From: Planctomycetota bacterium
GTDB taxonomy: Bacteria; Planctomycetota; UBA1135
NCBI GenBank assembly: GCA_024229395.1
Contig: JAAESM010000002.1
Location: 153,682-217,681 of the forward strand
Direction: 5' to 3'
DNA: 64,000 nt
This document shows positions 18,486-26,065 of this stretch, in pieces. Position 1 is the first letter of the stretch; every line of letters begins with the position of its first letter. Under the pieces are notes generated by a model. It worked only from the letters and a program-made list of their open reading frames with translations. It had not been told where the DNA came from and searched no databases. A program made the translations under genes and the position numbers.

Positions 18486-21101
18486 CTAATCCACCCAAAT
18501 AGGCGACGACCAGGCCATCGCACCGTCGGTCCGCATGATGCGCACATAAACCCAGTCGCCAGAGCGCCAATCCTGGGGCGACCAGTCGGTGGTGAAAGTA
18601 CTGGTTCCAAGCGGCGCGGGGTGCATCTCCATGGAGACTTGTGCGCCATCGAGGCGCCGACGTTTAGGCCCTGCGCGCAGGTCGTCGATTAGCCAGTCCA
18701 AGGAATCTTGCGGATTCAGAGTCTGCAACTTGGCAGCTCCCGCGCTGCGGCGGATCTGAATCGGAATCATCCAGCCGTCGGTGTCGCCATCGATGACTTG
18801 CGCAGAGAACTGCAGGGCTGTGCCATTCTCGGTCTCCACCAGATTGCAGAGGTCATCGGCTTCGACATCAAAACTCAAGGGCGCGCCGAGGCGGATGTCA
18901 TTACCAAAAAGCTCCATGTCGGCGCTGCCACTTTCCTTGCGCAGCCGGATGGACAGCAGCGCGCTTTCCCATTCGGCATCGGTCTCGTTGCCTCCATTCC
19001 ATGACTGCACGATCTCACCAGAACGGATGACGTCGACGCGCGCAATCGGGGCACCCGCGTTGATGCCAATATGCAAAGGCGCATCTGGATTAACCTTGTC
19101 GGCTTCACCCATTTGAAGATCGCCTAGCTGAACATCCAAGGCAATCTTGGCCGTGGCCGCATAGGCCCGACGTGCTTGCATGGCTTCGAAGATCGCTGCG
19201 GGCGTGTTGTCCTTCGCCAGGATTGCGGCGAAAGCATGGCCACTCGAGACATGGTCACTGCTGGCAATGAAGCCGAAGCGTCGGCCCTGCTCAAGGTAGT
19301 CAGTCGCATGGGGTGCTTTGGCTTTGCTGCGCAGGTCCAAGCGCGGCGCGCCGACCGCTTCGTAGGATCCGCGTCGGCCTTGGAAAATCTCCACCAAGGT
19401 TTCGAGTTGCTCAAAGTGTTCACGCCAATGCAGGACTGCGGAGTTGTCGCTGAGCTGATGAGGAATGGCAAGGAAATGCTCTTGGGCGAAATGCTCAAGC
19501 GCTTGTTGCTCGTTGCCTTTGAAGAAGGGGCCATCCGCCGCCAACTCTGGGTCGGTCGTGAAGAAGTTGCGGTGGCCGCCGGGCATGGCGCGCTCGAAGC
19601 CGAACAAGGTCGAGAATCCTGACAAGGAACCGAATCGTTCACTCATGGCCATCTCCAGAGCCCAAGCCGAACCCGACATATGCTGAACGTGATCGGTCAA
19701 CGCAAGGAAATCCAGGTTCGCCACGCTATGGGCGTAACGGAATTGGTCCAAGCCGCTGCCATCTTCCTCGATCTTGCAGCGCGAGATATCACTATGCCGA
19801 TGCAGGTCGCCCCAAAGGCGTTGATAATCGCTCGCGACCAGTGCTGGTTCGGGATCAAACATCCAAGCAGGGGGGATGGATCCGGCCTTTTCTTGCTCGA
19901 CCTGGAAAGAATTCCAGTTGGCGCTGGCGCCACTCGGTGGTGCTGCCGCCGCATTCTGCAGATGTGCTGATACGACTCGTGCATTGCGCATCAAGCGCTT
20001 ATGCCATTCCAGCTGCAACTCAAAACGCTCGCGACGTCGGTCGGTTGTCCAGGCAGCGATGACGCCATCTTGCGGATGCGGGATCAGCGCGAGCGTGTCG
20101 TGATTGGGACCATCACTGAGCGGCATGGAAACGACTTCGCTCCACCCATTTTCACTCAGCGAAGTGGCGCGAATCTCCCAGGCAACAACGCGCGCAGCCC
20201 GTCGGCTTGAAGAATGCGGATAGACGCGCATGACTCGGAAGAACAACCAAACGACACCATGGCGGTCAACGGCGAGGCGCGGCAATTCCGCATTGCTTGC
20301 GATCGGTGCGAGGTCGTCGTTGTGGCCTGGCGCAAGCAGCAGTTCATCTTTCGGAAGCGGCACCTCTTTCCATGCACCATCTTCCTGCACCACCAGCACC
20401 ATGCGTCGCTGCAAATGTAAGCCGGTAGTTTGACCCCAAGCTTCCTTGCCTTCATCCCAAGCGAGCCAAATCCGATCCTGAGAATCGACGGCGATACTTG
20501 GGTGTGCCTCGAAGCGCGGCGAACTGGTGATTCGCTGCGGCGCACCATTACCGGCCTGATAATAGATGTCGAAATCGCCGCTCTTGGCATGGTCATAAAC
20601 CAAGTGACGCATGCCTTTGGCATCGTGCACGAAATCAGGAGACCAACCTACGAAGTCCTTGTCATGGACAGCCACTCCATTGCGCAAGCCGACAAAAGAG
20701 CTTTCGCTTTGGCTCGGCCTGGACTCTTGAAGATCGAGAATACCGCTCATGAAAGGATGGTGATTCTCTGCAAGCGGTTGCTCTTGGAACTGCCAAATCT
20801 GTTCCTGAAGGTCGGCACGCAACAGACCATGCTCGGAATAAACCAACAGTTGCGGAGAGCTTCCTCCGATCAAGGCCGGTTCGCGTGCTTGAGTATGCGG
20901 GAACTCCAGCACGAGGTGCTTCACGGATAGATCTCGAGCCGGTGCCGTGGTGCTTGAAGCAGAAGGAATCTCCGAGCCTTCTGAAGAAGGGGTCTCCTCA
21001 ACTCCACATGCCGTCAACAAGCCAAGCGCGATCAATCCTGCGGCGTGCCGGCGGATGGAGCGACGTGGGTTGTTGGGGTGGCGGAAGTCGAAAGCAAACA
21101 T
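18486..21101 (-). CDS. DUF3604 (PHP-like) lipoprotein
   Basis: This is an 871-residue outer-layer lipoprotein. The basic N-terminus NNPRRSIRRHAAG leads to the lipobox LLTAC with C at about 32. Residues about 60-415 look like a beta-propeller or beta-sandwich domain. The C-terminal half is the DUF3604 domain, related to PHP metal-dependent phosphoesterases: LWGDLHRHSDIS (first metal histidines near 434-436), LDFLALTDHVQHMS, FFTTDP, IASSDHVSSGHAFAAI and AIFEAMQARRAYAATA. DUF3604 function is unknown; secreted members are common near polysaccharide-degrading genes, so a hydrolytic role is an inference. The ATG at 21101 is preferred to a TTG three codons upstream. Its 5' end overlaps the preceding membrane protein gene by 70 bases. 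Confidence 0.8.
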   Translation of the reverse strand: MFAFDFRHPNNPRRSIRRHAAGLIALGLLTACGVEETPSSEGSEIPSASSTTAPARDLSVKHLVLEFPHTQAREPALIGGSSPQLLVYSEHGLLRADLQEQIWQFQEQPLAENHHPFMSGILDLQESRPSQSESSFVGLRNGVAVHDKDFVGWSPDFVHDAKGMRHLVYDHAKSGDFDIYYQAGNGAPQRITSSPRFEAHPSIAVDSQDRIWLAWDEGKEAWGQTTGLHLQRRMVLVVQEDGAWKEVPLPKDELLLAPGHNDDLAPIASNAELPRLAVDRHGVVWLFFRVMRVYPHSSSRRAARVVAWEIRATSLSENGWSEVVSMPLSDGPNHDTLALIPHPQDGVIAAWTTDRRRERFELQLEWHKRLMRNARVVSAHLQNAAAAPPSGASANWNSFQVEQEKAGSIPPAWMFDPEPALVASDYQRLWGDLHRHSDISRCKIEEDGSGLDQFRYAHSVANLDFLALTDHVQHMSGSAWALEMAMSERFGSLSGFSTLFGFERAMPGGHRNFFTTDPELAADGPFFKGNEQQALEHFAQEHFLAIPHQLSDNSAVLHWREHFEQLETLVEIFQGRRGSYEAVGAPRLDLRSKAKAPHATDYLEQGRRFGFIASSDHVSSGHAFAAILAKDNTPAAIFEAMQARRAYAATAKIALDVQLGDLQMGEADKVNPDAPLHIGINAGAPIARVDVIRSGEIVQSWNGGNETDAEWESALLSIRLRKESGSADMELFGNDIRLGAPLSFDVEADDLCNLVETENGTALQFSAQVIDGDTDGWMIPIQIRRSAGAAKLQTLNPQDSLDWLIDDLRAGPKRRRLDGAQVSMEMHPAPLGTSTFTTDWSPQDWRSGDWVYVRIMRTDGAMAWSSPIWVD

Positions 21102-22429
21102 GCGAACCAAAGGGCGATCAAGGGACTGGTGTGGATGAGCAATCGTGTGACACTCGCATCCATCAATATCTTGTAATTGCCATTATGCCAACCAGAGACC
21201 AAGTAGGCGAGAACCACGATCACTTGGCCGGCAAGCACGAACAGCAGCAAGGTCACTGCATGTCGAGGGCGGGATGATTCCGACCAGATCCATTTGCACA
21301 GGATGGTTGCGATTGTTGCACCGAAGGCAATCAACCACAAAGGCCCCCAAAGGTGGAAGTCGATCATCTCTTGACCAAGTCTGGCCAAGATGGGGGGCAA
21401 GCGATCGAGCTGTTCAAACAAGGTGCCGACGGATTCCGTCGACAGATAATTCTCGCCACTCATGACCGGCATGGAGCGCGCCAGGATTTTCCAGCCAACA
21501 CTACCGGCCACCACGAAGGCAAGAGCCTTACCGAGTGGTGCCATGACACCTTTGCCAAGGCCTTCTCGCCACGCCGTGAAACATGCGATCAAGAGGAAAG
21601 CCACACAGATCGGTAGCCCTTCTTGTTTTGTCAGTGCAGCGCCGGTGCCAGCGATTGCGGCAGCCACCCAGAAAGATTTCGACCCTTCCTTGAATAACAA
21701 GATTGCGGCAGCGCATGCGCAAGTGAACAGGGCCAATGGAATATCGGCAAGGACGGCGTCGGCACCAAGGCCAGTTAGACTTTGCCAGAAGAACGCCGGT
21801 GTACATGCGAAAGCTAATGTGACCATGGCAGCCAGACGCTGATCACGGCGTGCAAGGAATCCATAGATCACGCCCAACAGCGCCAGAAAATAGAAGGGCA
21901 TAAAGGGGCGTAGGCCGACGTCGGGGTCGGCGCCATGGTCGATGCCAAAGGAAAGTAGGCTTGGCACCATGGGAGGGTAACTCGGGTGAGTCGAGGCCCA
22001 GGCAACATCTTCAACGGTCTCCGGCACGAGAGTCTTCTCGATGGAAGTCCATTTAGCGTGCAGCGCCCAGCGTCGCAGCGCATCAATATTCCAGGTTGGC
22101 TTTTGCGCCGCGAACCAAAGAGACAGTCCGACCACAAGGATTGCTGGCAAGAAGCCGACGCTACTTCTTATGGATAGGGAAACCCGTCGGTGACGGATCA
22201 GTGCTGCAACCGGTGCGGCCAGCAGGATCCAGACCACGATCGGTGACGCCACTGGCGGAATCACGATGGCGATCATGCGCACCAGACAAAGCCACACACT
22301 GCCGACCACAAATCCCCAAGCGAAGGTCTCTACGGCTCCTTTGGTTTTCAATGCCAATAGGTTGATCCAGCCGATGCCAGCGAAGGTCACGGCGAAACAA
22401 AGCAGGAGGGCGAGCAGAGTCGGGTTCAT
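21032..22429 (-). CDS. polytopic membrane protein, GT-C glycosyltransferase-like
   Basis: This integral membrane protein has about 465 residues and ten or so hydrophobic helices, for example LLALLLCFAVTFAGIGWINL, VVWILLAAPVAAL and AVTLLLFVLAGQVIVVLAYL. A soluble loop after the early helices has WNIDALRRWALHAKWTSIEK, with an Asp and adjacent charged residues where GT-C glycosyltransferases put the catalytic acidic site. The general layout resembles lipid-linked sugar transferases (ArnT/PMT-like). The specific sugar and acceptor cannot be told. The ATG at 22429 overlaps the stop codon of the upstream gene (ATGA), so translation is probably coupled. The longer ORF start at 22609 lies inside the upstream gene and is unlikely. 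Confidence 0.65.
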   Translation of the reverse strand: MNPTLLALLLCFAVTFAGIGWINLLALKTKGAVETFAWGFVVGSVWLCLVRMIAIVIPPVASPIVVWILLAAPVAALIRHRRVSLSIRSSVGFLPAILVVGLSLWFAAQKPTWNIDALRRWALHAKWTSIEKTLVPETVEDVAWASTHPSYPPMVPSLLSFGIDHGADPDVGLRPFMPFYFLALLGVIYGFLARRDQRLAAMVTLAFACTPAFFWQSLTGLGADAVLADIPLALFTCACAAAILLFKEGSKSFWVAAAIAGTGAALTKQEGLPICVAFLLIACFTAWREGLGKGVMAPLGKALAFVVAGSVGWKILARSMPVMSGENYLSTESVGTLFEQLDRLPPILARLGQEMIDFHLWGPLWLIAFGATIATILCKWIWSESSRPRHAVTLLLFVLAGQVIVVLAYLVSGWHNGNYKILMDASVTRLLIHTSPLIALWFACLLSTSATPTTHVAPSAGTPQD

Positions 22430-22851
22430 TGCTGCGCGACCCTGGGTTGGAAAACTTGCCAGCCGGCGGTCGTTCGGTAAAGGACCACGTCGGCGTTGGC
22501 CGCGGAACACGCTTGCTGCAGGTCGCGCGCTGGATTTGCCTTCACGTTGCGGGTCAGGATCTGCCTTGGATAAAGTTGATAGGTTGCGTTGGAGACCAAC
22601 GGGTTCCAACCAGGCCGCGTGAGCAGGAGAACGCGTTGCGCCTCACTTGTCTTTAGCTCCTGGACTTTCTTGTCGAAGTCCCTCATTTCCTTGGACAAGC
22701 CGAGGAAGGAGCGGGCGAAACGGGTGCGCGGGTTTTCGATCGCGCCGATCACCGAGTCCTTCTCGATGCGCTCGGCGGTGGCGGGGATTGTCAGCCAAAG
22801 GCTCCATGTCAACCACAGCCCCGCGAGCGCAAGTGGCAGCCACACTTTCAC
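22426..22851 (-). CDS. small single-pass membrane protein of unknown function
   Basis: I do not recognise this 141-residue protein. It starts with GTG at 22851, giving VKVWLPLALAGLWLTWSLWL as an N-terminal membrane helix, then a charged extracytoplasmic domain of about 115 residues (KTSEAQRVLLLTRPGW, NVKANPARDLQQACSAANAD). The GTG overlaps the ribF stop codon (GTGA) and its own stop overlaps the next start (ATGA). It therefore sits as a coupled middle gene between ribF and the membrane GT-C-like gene. A role together with that membrane protein, for example as an accessory subunit, is only suggested by this arrangement. Confidence 0.7.
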   Translation of the reverse strand: MKVWLPLALAGLWLTWSLWLTIPATAERIEKDSVIGAIENPRTRFARSFLGLSKEMRDFDKKVQELKTSEAQRVLLLTRPGWNPLVSNATYQLYPRQILTRNVKANPARDLQQACSAANADVVLYRTTAGWQVFQPRVAQQ

Positions 22852-23873
22852 GACGGATTCTCCATGCCGAGCATTTCGCGAGCCGTGGGGCTCTCGATCG
22901 GCAGGAATTTGCCGGGGATGACCCACGATTTGCCCGCTGCCAGAGTGATCGTGCGTGCATCTTGGCAGTCCTGTGTGATCTGCTCGGTCAACTCAGTGGC
23001 ATTCTCGAAGGCTTGTTCGCTGCGCAGCTTCTGTAGGAAGAAGACTTCAATCTCCTTGCCATAGAGATCGCCTTCGAAATCCAAAAGGTGTACCTCGATG
23101 GAATGGCCCGCGTCTTCAAAGGTGGGGCGGTTGCCCAAGTTGGCCACGGCCGGCAGCAACTCCAAGGGATCCTGCCCAACTAGCCGCACCATGGTGGCGT
23201 AGACCCCTGCCGGCGGTTGCAGCTCATGATGCAGATCCAGGTTGGCGGTGGGGAAGCCCAAGCCTTTGCCGCGGCCGTCGCCCTTGACCACGGTGCCAAG
23301 TAGGCTGGCTGGGCGTCCGAGCATGGTGCCGGCCTTGGCAAAATCACCAAGTTGCACGGCCTCACGAATGGCGGTGCTGGAGACCGCGCGGCCCTGCACC
23401 ATCAATGGGGGCACTTGGGTCAGCGAGAAACCTTTCTCAGCGGCTAGCGGCTGCAGCGAATCTGGATTGCCGCCGCGGTCCTTGCCAAACTTGGAGTCGA
23501 AACCGAACACCAATTCCTCAAGGCCAAGGCCATCCAGCAGAATCTGGCGAGTGAACTGGTCGGCGGTCAGCTCGCGCAACTCCGGCGTGAAGTCGAGCAC
23601 CAAGGTGGCATCGATTCCAGCCCGTCGGAATAGCAACAGGCGGTGCTCTAGGCTGGTGATGGTGGCGGGAGCTTGGCCGAGCAGCACCGATTTGGGGTGG
23701 CTGGCGAAGGTCACCATGACGGCTTTCTTGCCCAAAGCCTGAGCGCGCAGCACCACTTGGCGCAGCACGTGGAAATGGCCTAGATGCACGCCGTCGAAGA
23801 CACCGACGGTGGCAACGCAACCGCTGCTTTGGAAGGCAGCTGGCAGCGCTTGGGGGCCATCAAGAATTAGCAA
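22848..23873 (-). CDS. ribF: bifunctional riboflavin kinase/FAD synthetase
   Basis: RibF phosphorylates riboflavin to FMN and adenylylates FMN to FAD. The N-terminal nucleotidyltransferase half shows TVGVFDGVHLGHFHVL, FGFDSKFGKDRGGN and the VSSTAIREAV motif. The C-terminal kinase half has GRGKGLGFPTANLDL, PPAGVYATMV, VANLGNRPTF and EVHLLDFEGDLYGKEI. At 341 residues the length is slightly above the usual 310, with a 30-residue C-terminal tail. It overlaps the end of def by 14 bases upstream and the next gene by 4 bases. Confidence 0.95.
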   Translation of the reverse strand: MLILDGPQALPAAFQSSGCVATVGVFDGVHLGHFHVLRQVVLRAQALGKKAVMVTFASHPKSVLLGQAPATITSLEHRLLLFRRAGIDATLVLDFTPELRELTADQFTRQILLDGLGLEELVFGFDSKFGKDRGGNPDSLQPLAAEKGFSLTQVPPLMVQGRAVSSTAIREAVQLGDFAKAGTMLGRPASLLGTVVKGDGRGKGLGFPTANLDLHHELQPPAGVYATMVRLVGQDPLELLPAVANLGNRPTFEDAGHSIEVHLLDFEGDLYGKEIEVFFLQKLRSEQAFENATELTEQITQDCQDARTITLAAGKSWVIPGKFLPIESPTAREMLGMENPS

Positions 23874-24384
23874 GTTGGTCCTTGTACTCCTGCACCATGT
23901 CCTCGAGATCGCCCTTGACCAGGCTCTTCGAGGCCGGGCTCATGCGGTCGATGAACAAGATGCCATCAAGGTGATCCAGCTCATGCTGAAAAATGCGCGC
24001 CTCCCACTCCTCGAGCTCCACCTCGACCGGCTCACCGTTGAGGCCCTGAGCCTGGACCTTGATCGAGATCGGCCGCGTGACTTGGCCACAGATGTTCAGG
24101 AAGGATAGGCAGCCCTCTTGGCCGTCTTCCTTGACCTTGGACTTCCAGGCAATCTTGGGGTTGCACAGCACCACTTCGTCGTCTGTTTTCTTTTCCGATC
24201 CCGACGGGTTGTAGACCATCAGACGAATGTTCAGTCCAACCTGTGGCGCGGCCAAGCCAACACCCTTGGTGGAGTACATAAGCTTGAACATTTCGCGTGT
24301 CGTAGCTTCCAGCTCCGCGTCGAAGTTGGTGACGGGAGCATTTTTGGCGCGTAAACGCGGATCTGGGTAGAGGACGATGTCCAT
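23860..24384 (-). CDS. def: peptide deformylase
   Basis: This metalloenzyme removes the N-formyl group from nascent proteins. All three family motifs are intact: GVGLAAPQVG, EGCLSF and QHELDHLDGILFIDR, with the cysteine and two histidines binding the metal. The length (174) is typical. It heads the tightly overlapping series def, ribF, small membrane protein, GT-C-like protein and DUF3604 lipoprotein. The TPR gene is divergent, 65 bases away. Confidence 0.96.
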   Translation of the reverse strand: MDIVLYPDPRLRAKNAPVTNFDAELEATTREMFKLMYSTKGVGLAAPQVGLNIRLMVYNPSGSEKKTDDEVVLCNPKIAWKSKVKEDGQEGCLSFLNICGQVTRPISIKVQAQGLNGEPVEVELEEWEARIFQHELDHLDGILFIDRMSPASKSLVKGDLEDMVQEYKDQLANS

Positions 24385-24449
24385 GGCTATTGGTACCCTA
24401 GAATACCGTGGCGGAATCTCAATCTCTGAGCTTGCCGCCCATCTGCAAC

Positions 24450-25073
24450 ATGAATCTCAAAAAGCATCTCGATAGGGCCGCCCAAGCCCTGGAACGCGGG
24501 CAAGCCGATTTTGCGGTCGAGCTCTGTGACCAGGTCATGGATTTCGCACCAGGTGAGCGTTTGGCAGCGGAATTGTTGACCGCCGCCGCGATCGCCAATG
24601 GCGATGGCAAATCCAACCTTCTCAAGAAGCTGGGCTCCGGCCCCATGGGATTGGCCGCGCGTTTCAATAAGCTCACGCGCAACCCAGATGCAGAGGCCCG
24701 TGCACTGCGCAGAGCCTTCATCAAGGATCCGGCCAACTTTGGTCGTGGCATCGATTGGGGCGACGCCCTCGAGCGTGCTGGATATGCAGGTGCAGCACTC
24801 GGCGTTTTCGGCGCTCTGGCTGGCTACTCTCCAGAGGCAGCCAAGCGTGCCGGCAGTTTGGCAGCTGCTCAGGGTGAGGTCGATGCGGCCTTGGGTTACT
24901 ACCAGCAAGCCCTAGATTCGAATCCGCGCGATACCGAGGCCATGCGTGCGCGCAAGAACTTGGCGGCTGAGCAGGCGCTGCGCAATGCCAGTCAGGCGGA
25001 TTCCGCCACTGGAATGGATTCCGAGGCCTTTCTACGTGCCTCTCGCGGTGAAGCCGACCCAGAAGAAGGGTAA
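24450..25073 (+). CDS. TPR-like repeat protein of unknown function
   Basis: This soluble, alpha-helical protein of 207 residues has helix pairs like tetratricopeptide repeats: LDRAAQALERGQADFAVELC near the start, and DAALGYYQQALDSNPRDTEA at about 150-170, a canonical TPR. The middle is less regular. The ATG at 24450 is preferred; the frame extends to a GTG at 24408, which lies only 3 bases behind a TAGAAT hexamer (24399-24404). TPR proteins act as protein-binding scaffolds; the partner is unknown. It diverges from def and precedes rpsT. Confidence 0.7.
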   Translation: MNLKKHLDRAAQALERGQADFAVELCDQVMDFAPGERLAAELLTAAAIANGDGKSNLLKKLGSGPMGLAARFNKLTRNPDAEARALRRAFIKDPANFGRGIDWGDALERAGYAGAALGVFGALAGYSPEAAKRAGSLAAAQGEVDAALGYYQQALDSNPRDTEAMRARKNLAAEQALRNASQADSATGMDSEAFLRASRGEADPEEG

Positions 25074-25088
25074 AAGCCCATTCAACGC

Positions 25089-25116
25089 TTGCGTCTGTGG
25101 CCATTGCCACTACAAT
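25089..25116 (+). promoter_or_regulatory. promoter of rpsT, TTGCGT-N16-TACAAT
   Basis: A -35 hexamer TTGCGT (25089-25094) and -10 hexamer TACAAT (25111-25116) are 16 bases apart. The start would fall near 25123, leaving a leader of about 27 bases before rpsT. Confidence 0.6.
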
Positions 25117-25149
25117 ATTCCGCCCGATTTTGCGGGACCACTTAACGTC

Positions 25150-25413
25150 ATGCCGAACACCCCGTCAGCCCAAGCTTCCCTTAAGAAGAGTCTCAAGCGC
25201 CGCGAGCGTAATCGCGGTCGCCGTTCCGCTATGCGCTCCTGGATTAAGCGCACCAACGATGCCGTTGAAGAAGGCAACTTGGAAATCGCAGAGAAGAGCT
25301 TCTTGATGGCCACGAAGATGATCGATAAGAACGTCAAGTGGAGCCAGTTGCACGCGAACACCGCTGCACGCAAGAAGTCACACTTGGCTGCTGCCGTTAA
25401 CGGCCTGCGCTAA
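25150..25413 (+). CDS. rpsT: 30S ribosomal protein S20
   Basis: S20 is a small helical protein of the 30S body. The 87-residue product begins MPNTPSAQASLKKSLKRRER and has the family pattern of a basic N-terminal helix, NRGRRSAMRSWIKR, and the C-terminal HANTAARKKSHLAAAVN, matching the 'H.N.AARKKSRL' ending of S20. It has its own promoter upstream and a strong terminator downstream, so it is a single-gene unit. Confidence 0.96.
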   Translation: MPNTPSAQASLKKSLKRRERNRGRRSAMRSWIKRTNDAVEEGNLEIAEKSFLMATKMIDKNVKWSQLHANTAARKKSHLAAAVNGLR

Positions 25414-25465
25414 GCCGCAGCGATTGCTGGTTTGATCGGCGCCCGGCGCCACGCAGCACAAAAAT

Positions 25466-25497
25466 AAGCCCTGACCATCTCGCGATGGTCAGGGCTT
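25466..25497. terminator. bidirectional rho-independent terminator
   Basis: A 14-bp perfect stem (AAGCCCTGACCATC and its complement) has a TCGC loop. T-rich sequence follows on the plus strand and T's also follow on the minus strand, so it can end rpsT and the convergent cytochrome operon. Confidence 0.88.
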
Positions 25498-25533
25498 TCT
25501 GTTTGCCCCACGTTCGGGGCAGGCAGCTTAGGG

Positions 25534-26007
25534 TTACTTGCCCATGCTGCGGATGTAAGCCACCAGGCTATCCTTTGCAGCATCGTCTGGGACGACAGCA
25601 GCGAAAGCGGCCATCAGAGGACTCTTGCCGACGGCAGCGCCACCTTCCATGAAGACCTTGGCGATGTAAGCATCGTCAACCGAGTCCTGCCAGGCCGAAT
25701 CAGACATGTCACGAGGCTTGACTGGAAGGGCAGCAGCAGCTGCACCGTCGCCAACGCCAGCCTCACCGTGGCACGGCAAGCAGGTGGTCATGTAAATGGT
25801 CTTACCGACGGCCATGTCAACTGCTGGCTTATCGGCAGTCTTGTCTGCAACTTTATCGCCAGCAGTGTCGCTAGCGGTCTCTGTTGCGGTCGTGGTGCCT
25901 GCACCGGTGGTATCGGTGTCAGTTTTCTCGTCGCCACCGCAGCTCAGGCACAGGCCGAGGACGGACGTCGCGAGGAGAGTCAAAGAAAGGTTGCGCAAAA
26001 TGCTCAT
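25534..26007 (-). CDS. monoheme cytochrome c, probably a lipoprotein
   Basis: The protein has 157 residues. An export signal (MSILRNLSLTLLATSVLGLC) is followed by LSCGGDEK, which may be a lipidation site although the residues before the Cys are not ideal. A Thr/Asp/Ala-rich linker of about 40 residues then leads to a class I cytochrome c domain with one heme site, TTCLPCHGEAGVGDG, and a likely distal methionine in KSPLMAAF. It should carry electrons in the periplasm. It is the last gene of a probable unit with the octaheme cytochrome (58 bases upstream) and ends at the shared terminator. The start at 26007 is chosen by the signal peptide; the longer frame is read-through. Confidence 0.88.
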   Translation of the reverse strand: MSILRNLSLTLLATSVLGLCLSCGGDEKTDTDTTGAGTTTATETASDTAGDKVADKTADKPAVDMAVGKTIYMTTCLPCHGEAGVGDGAAAAALPVKPRDMSDSAWQDSVDDAYIAKVFMEGGAAVGKSPLMAAFAAVVPDDAAKDSLVAYIRSMGK

Positions 26008-26065
26008 GATGTTGATTGGGGCTTGGTGCCCCATCGAATGAGGGATTTTACTCACCTCTTTGGTT

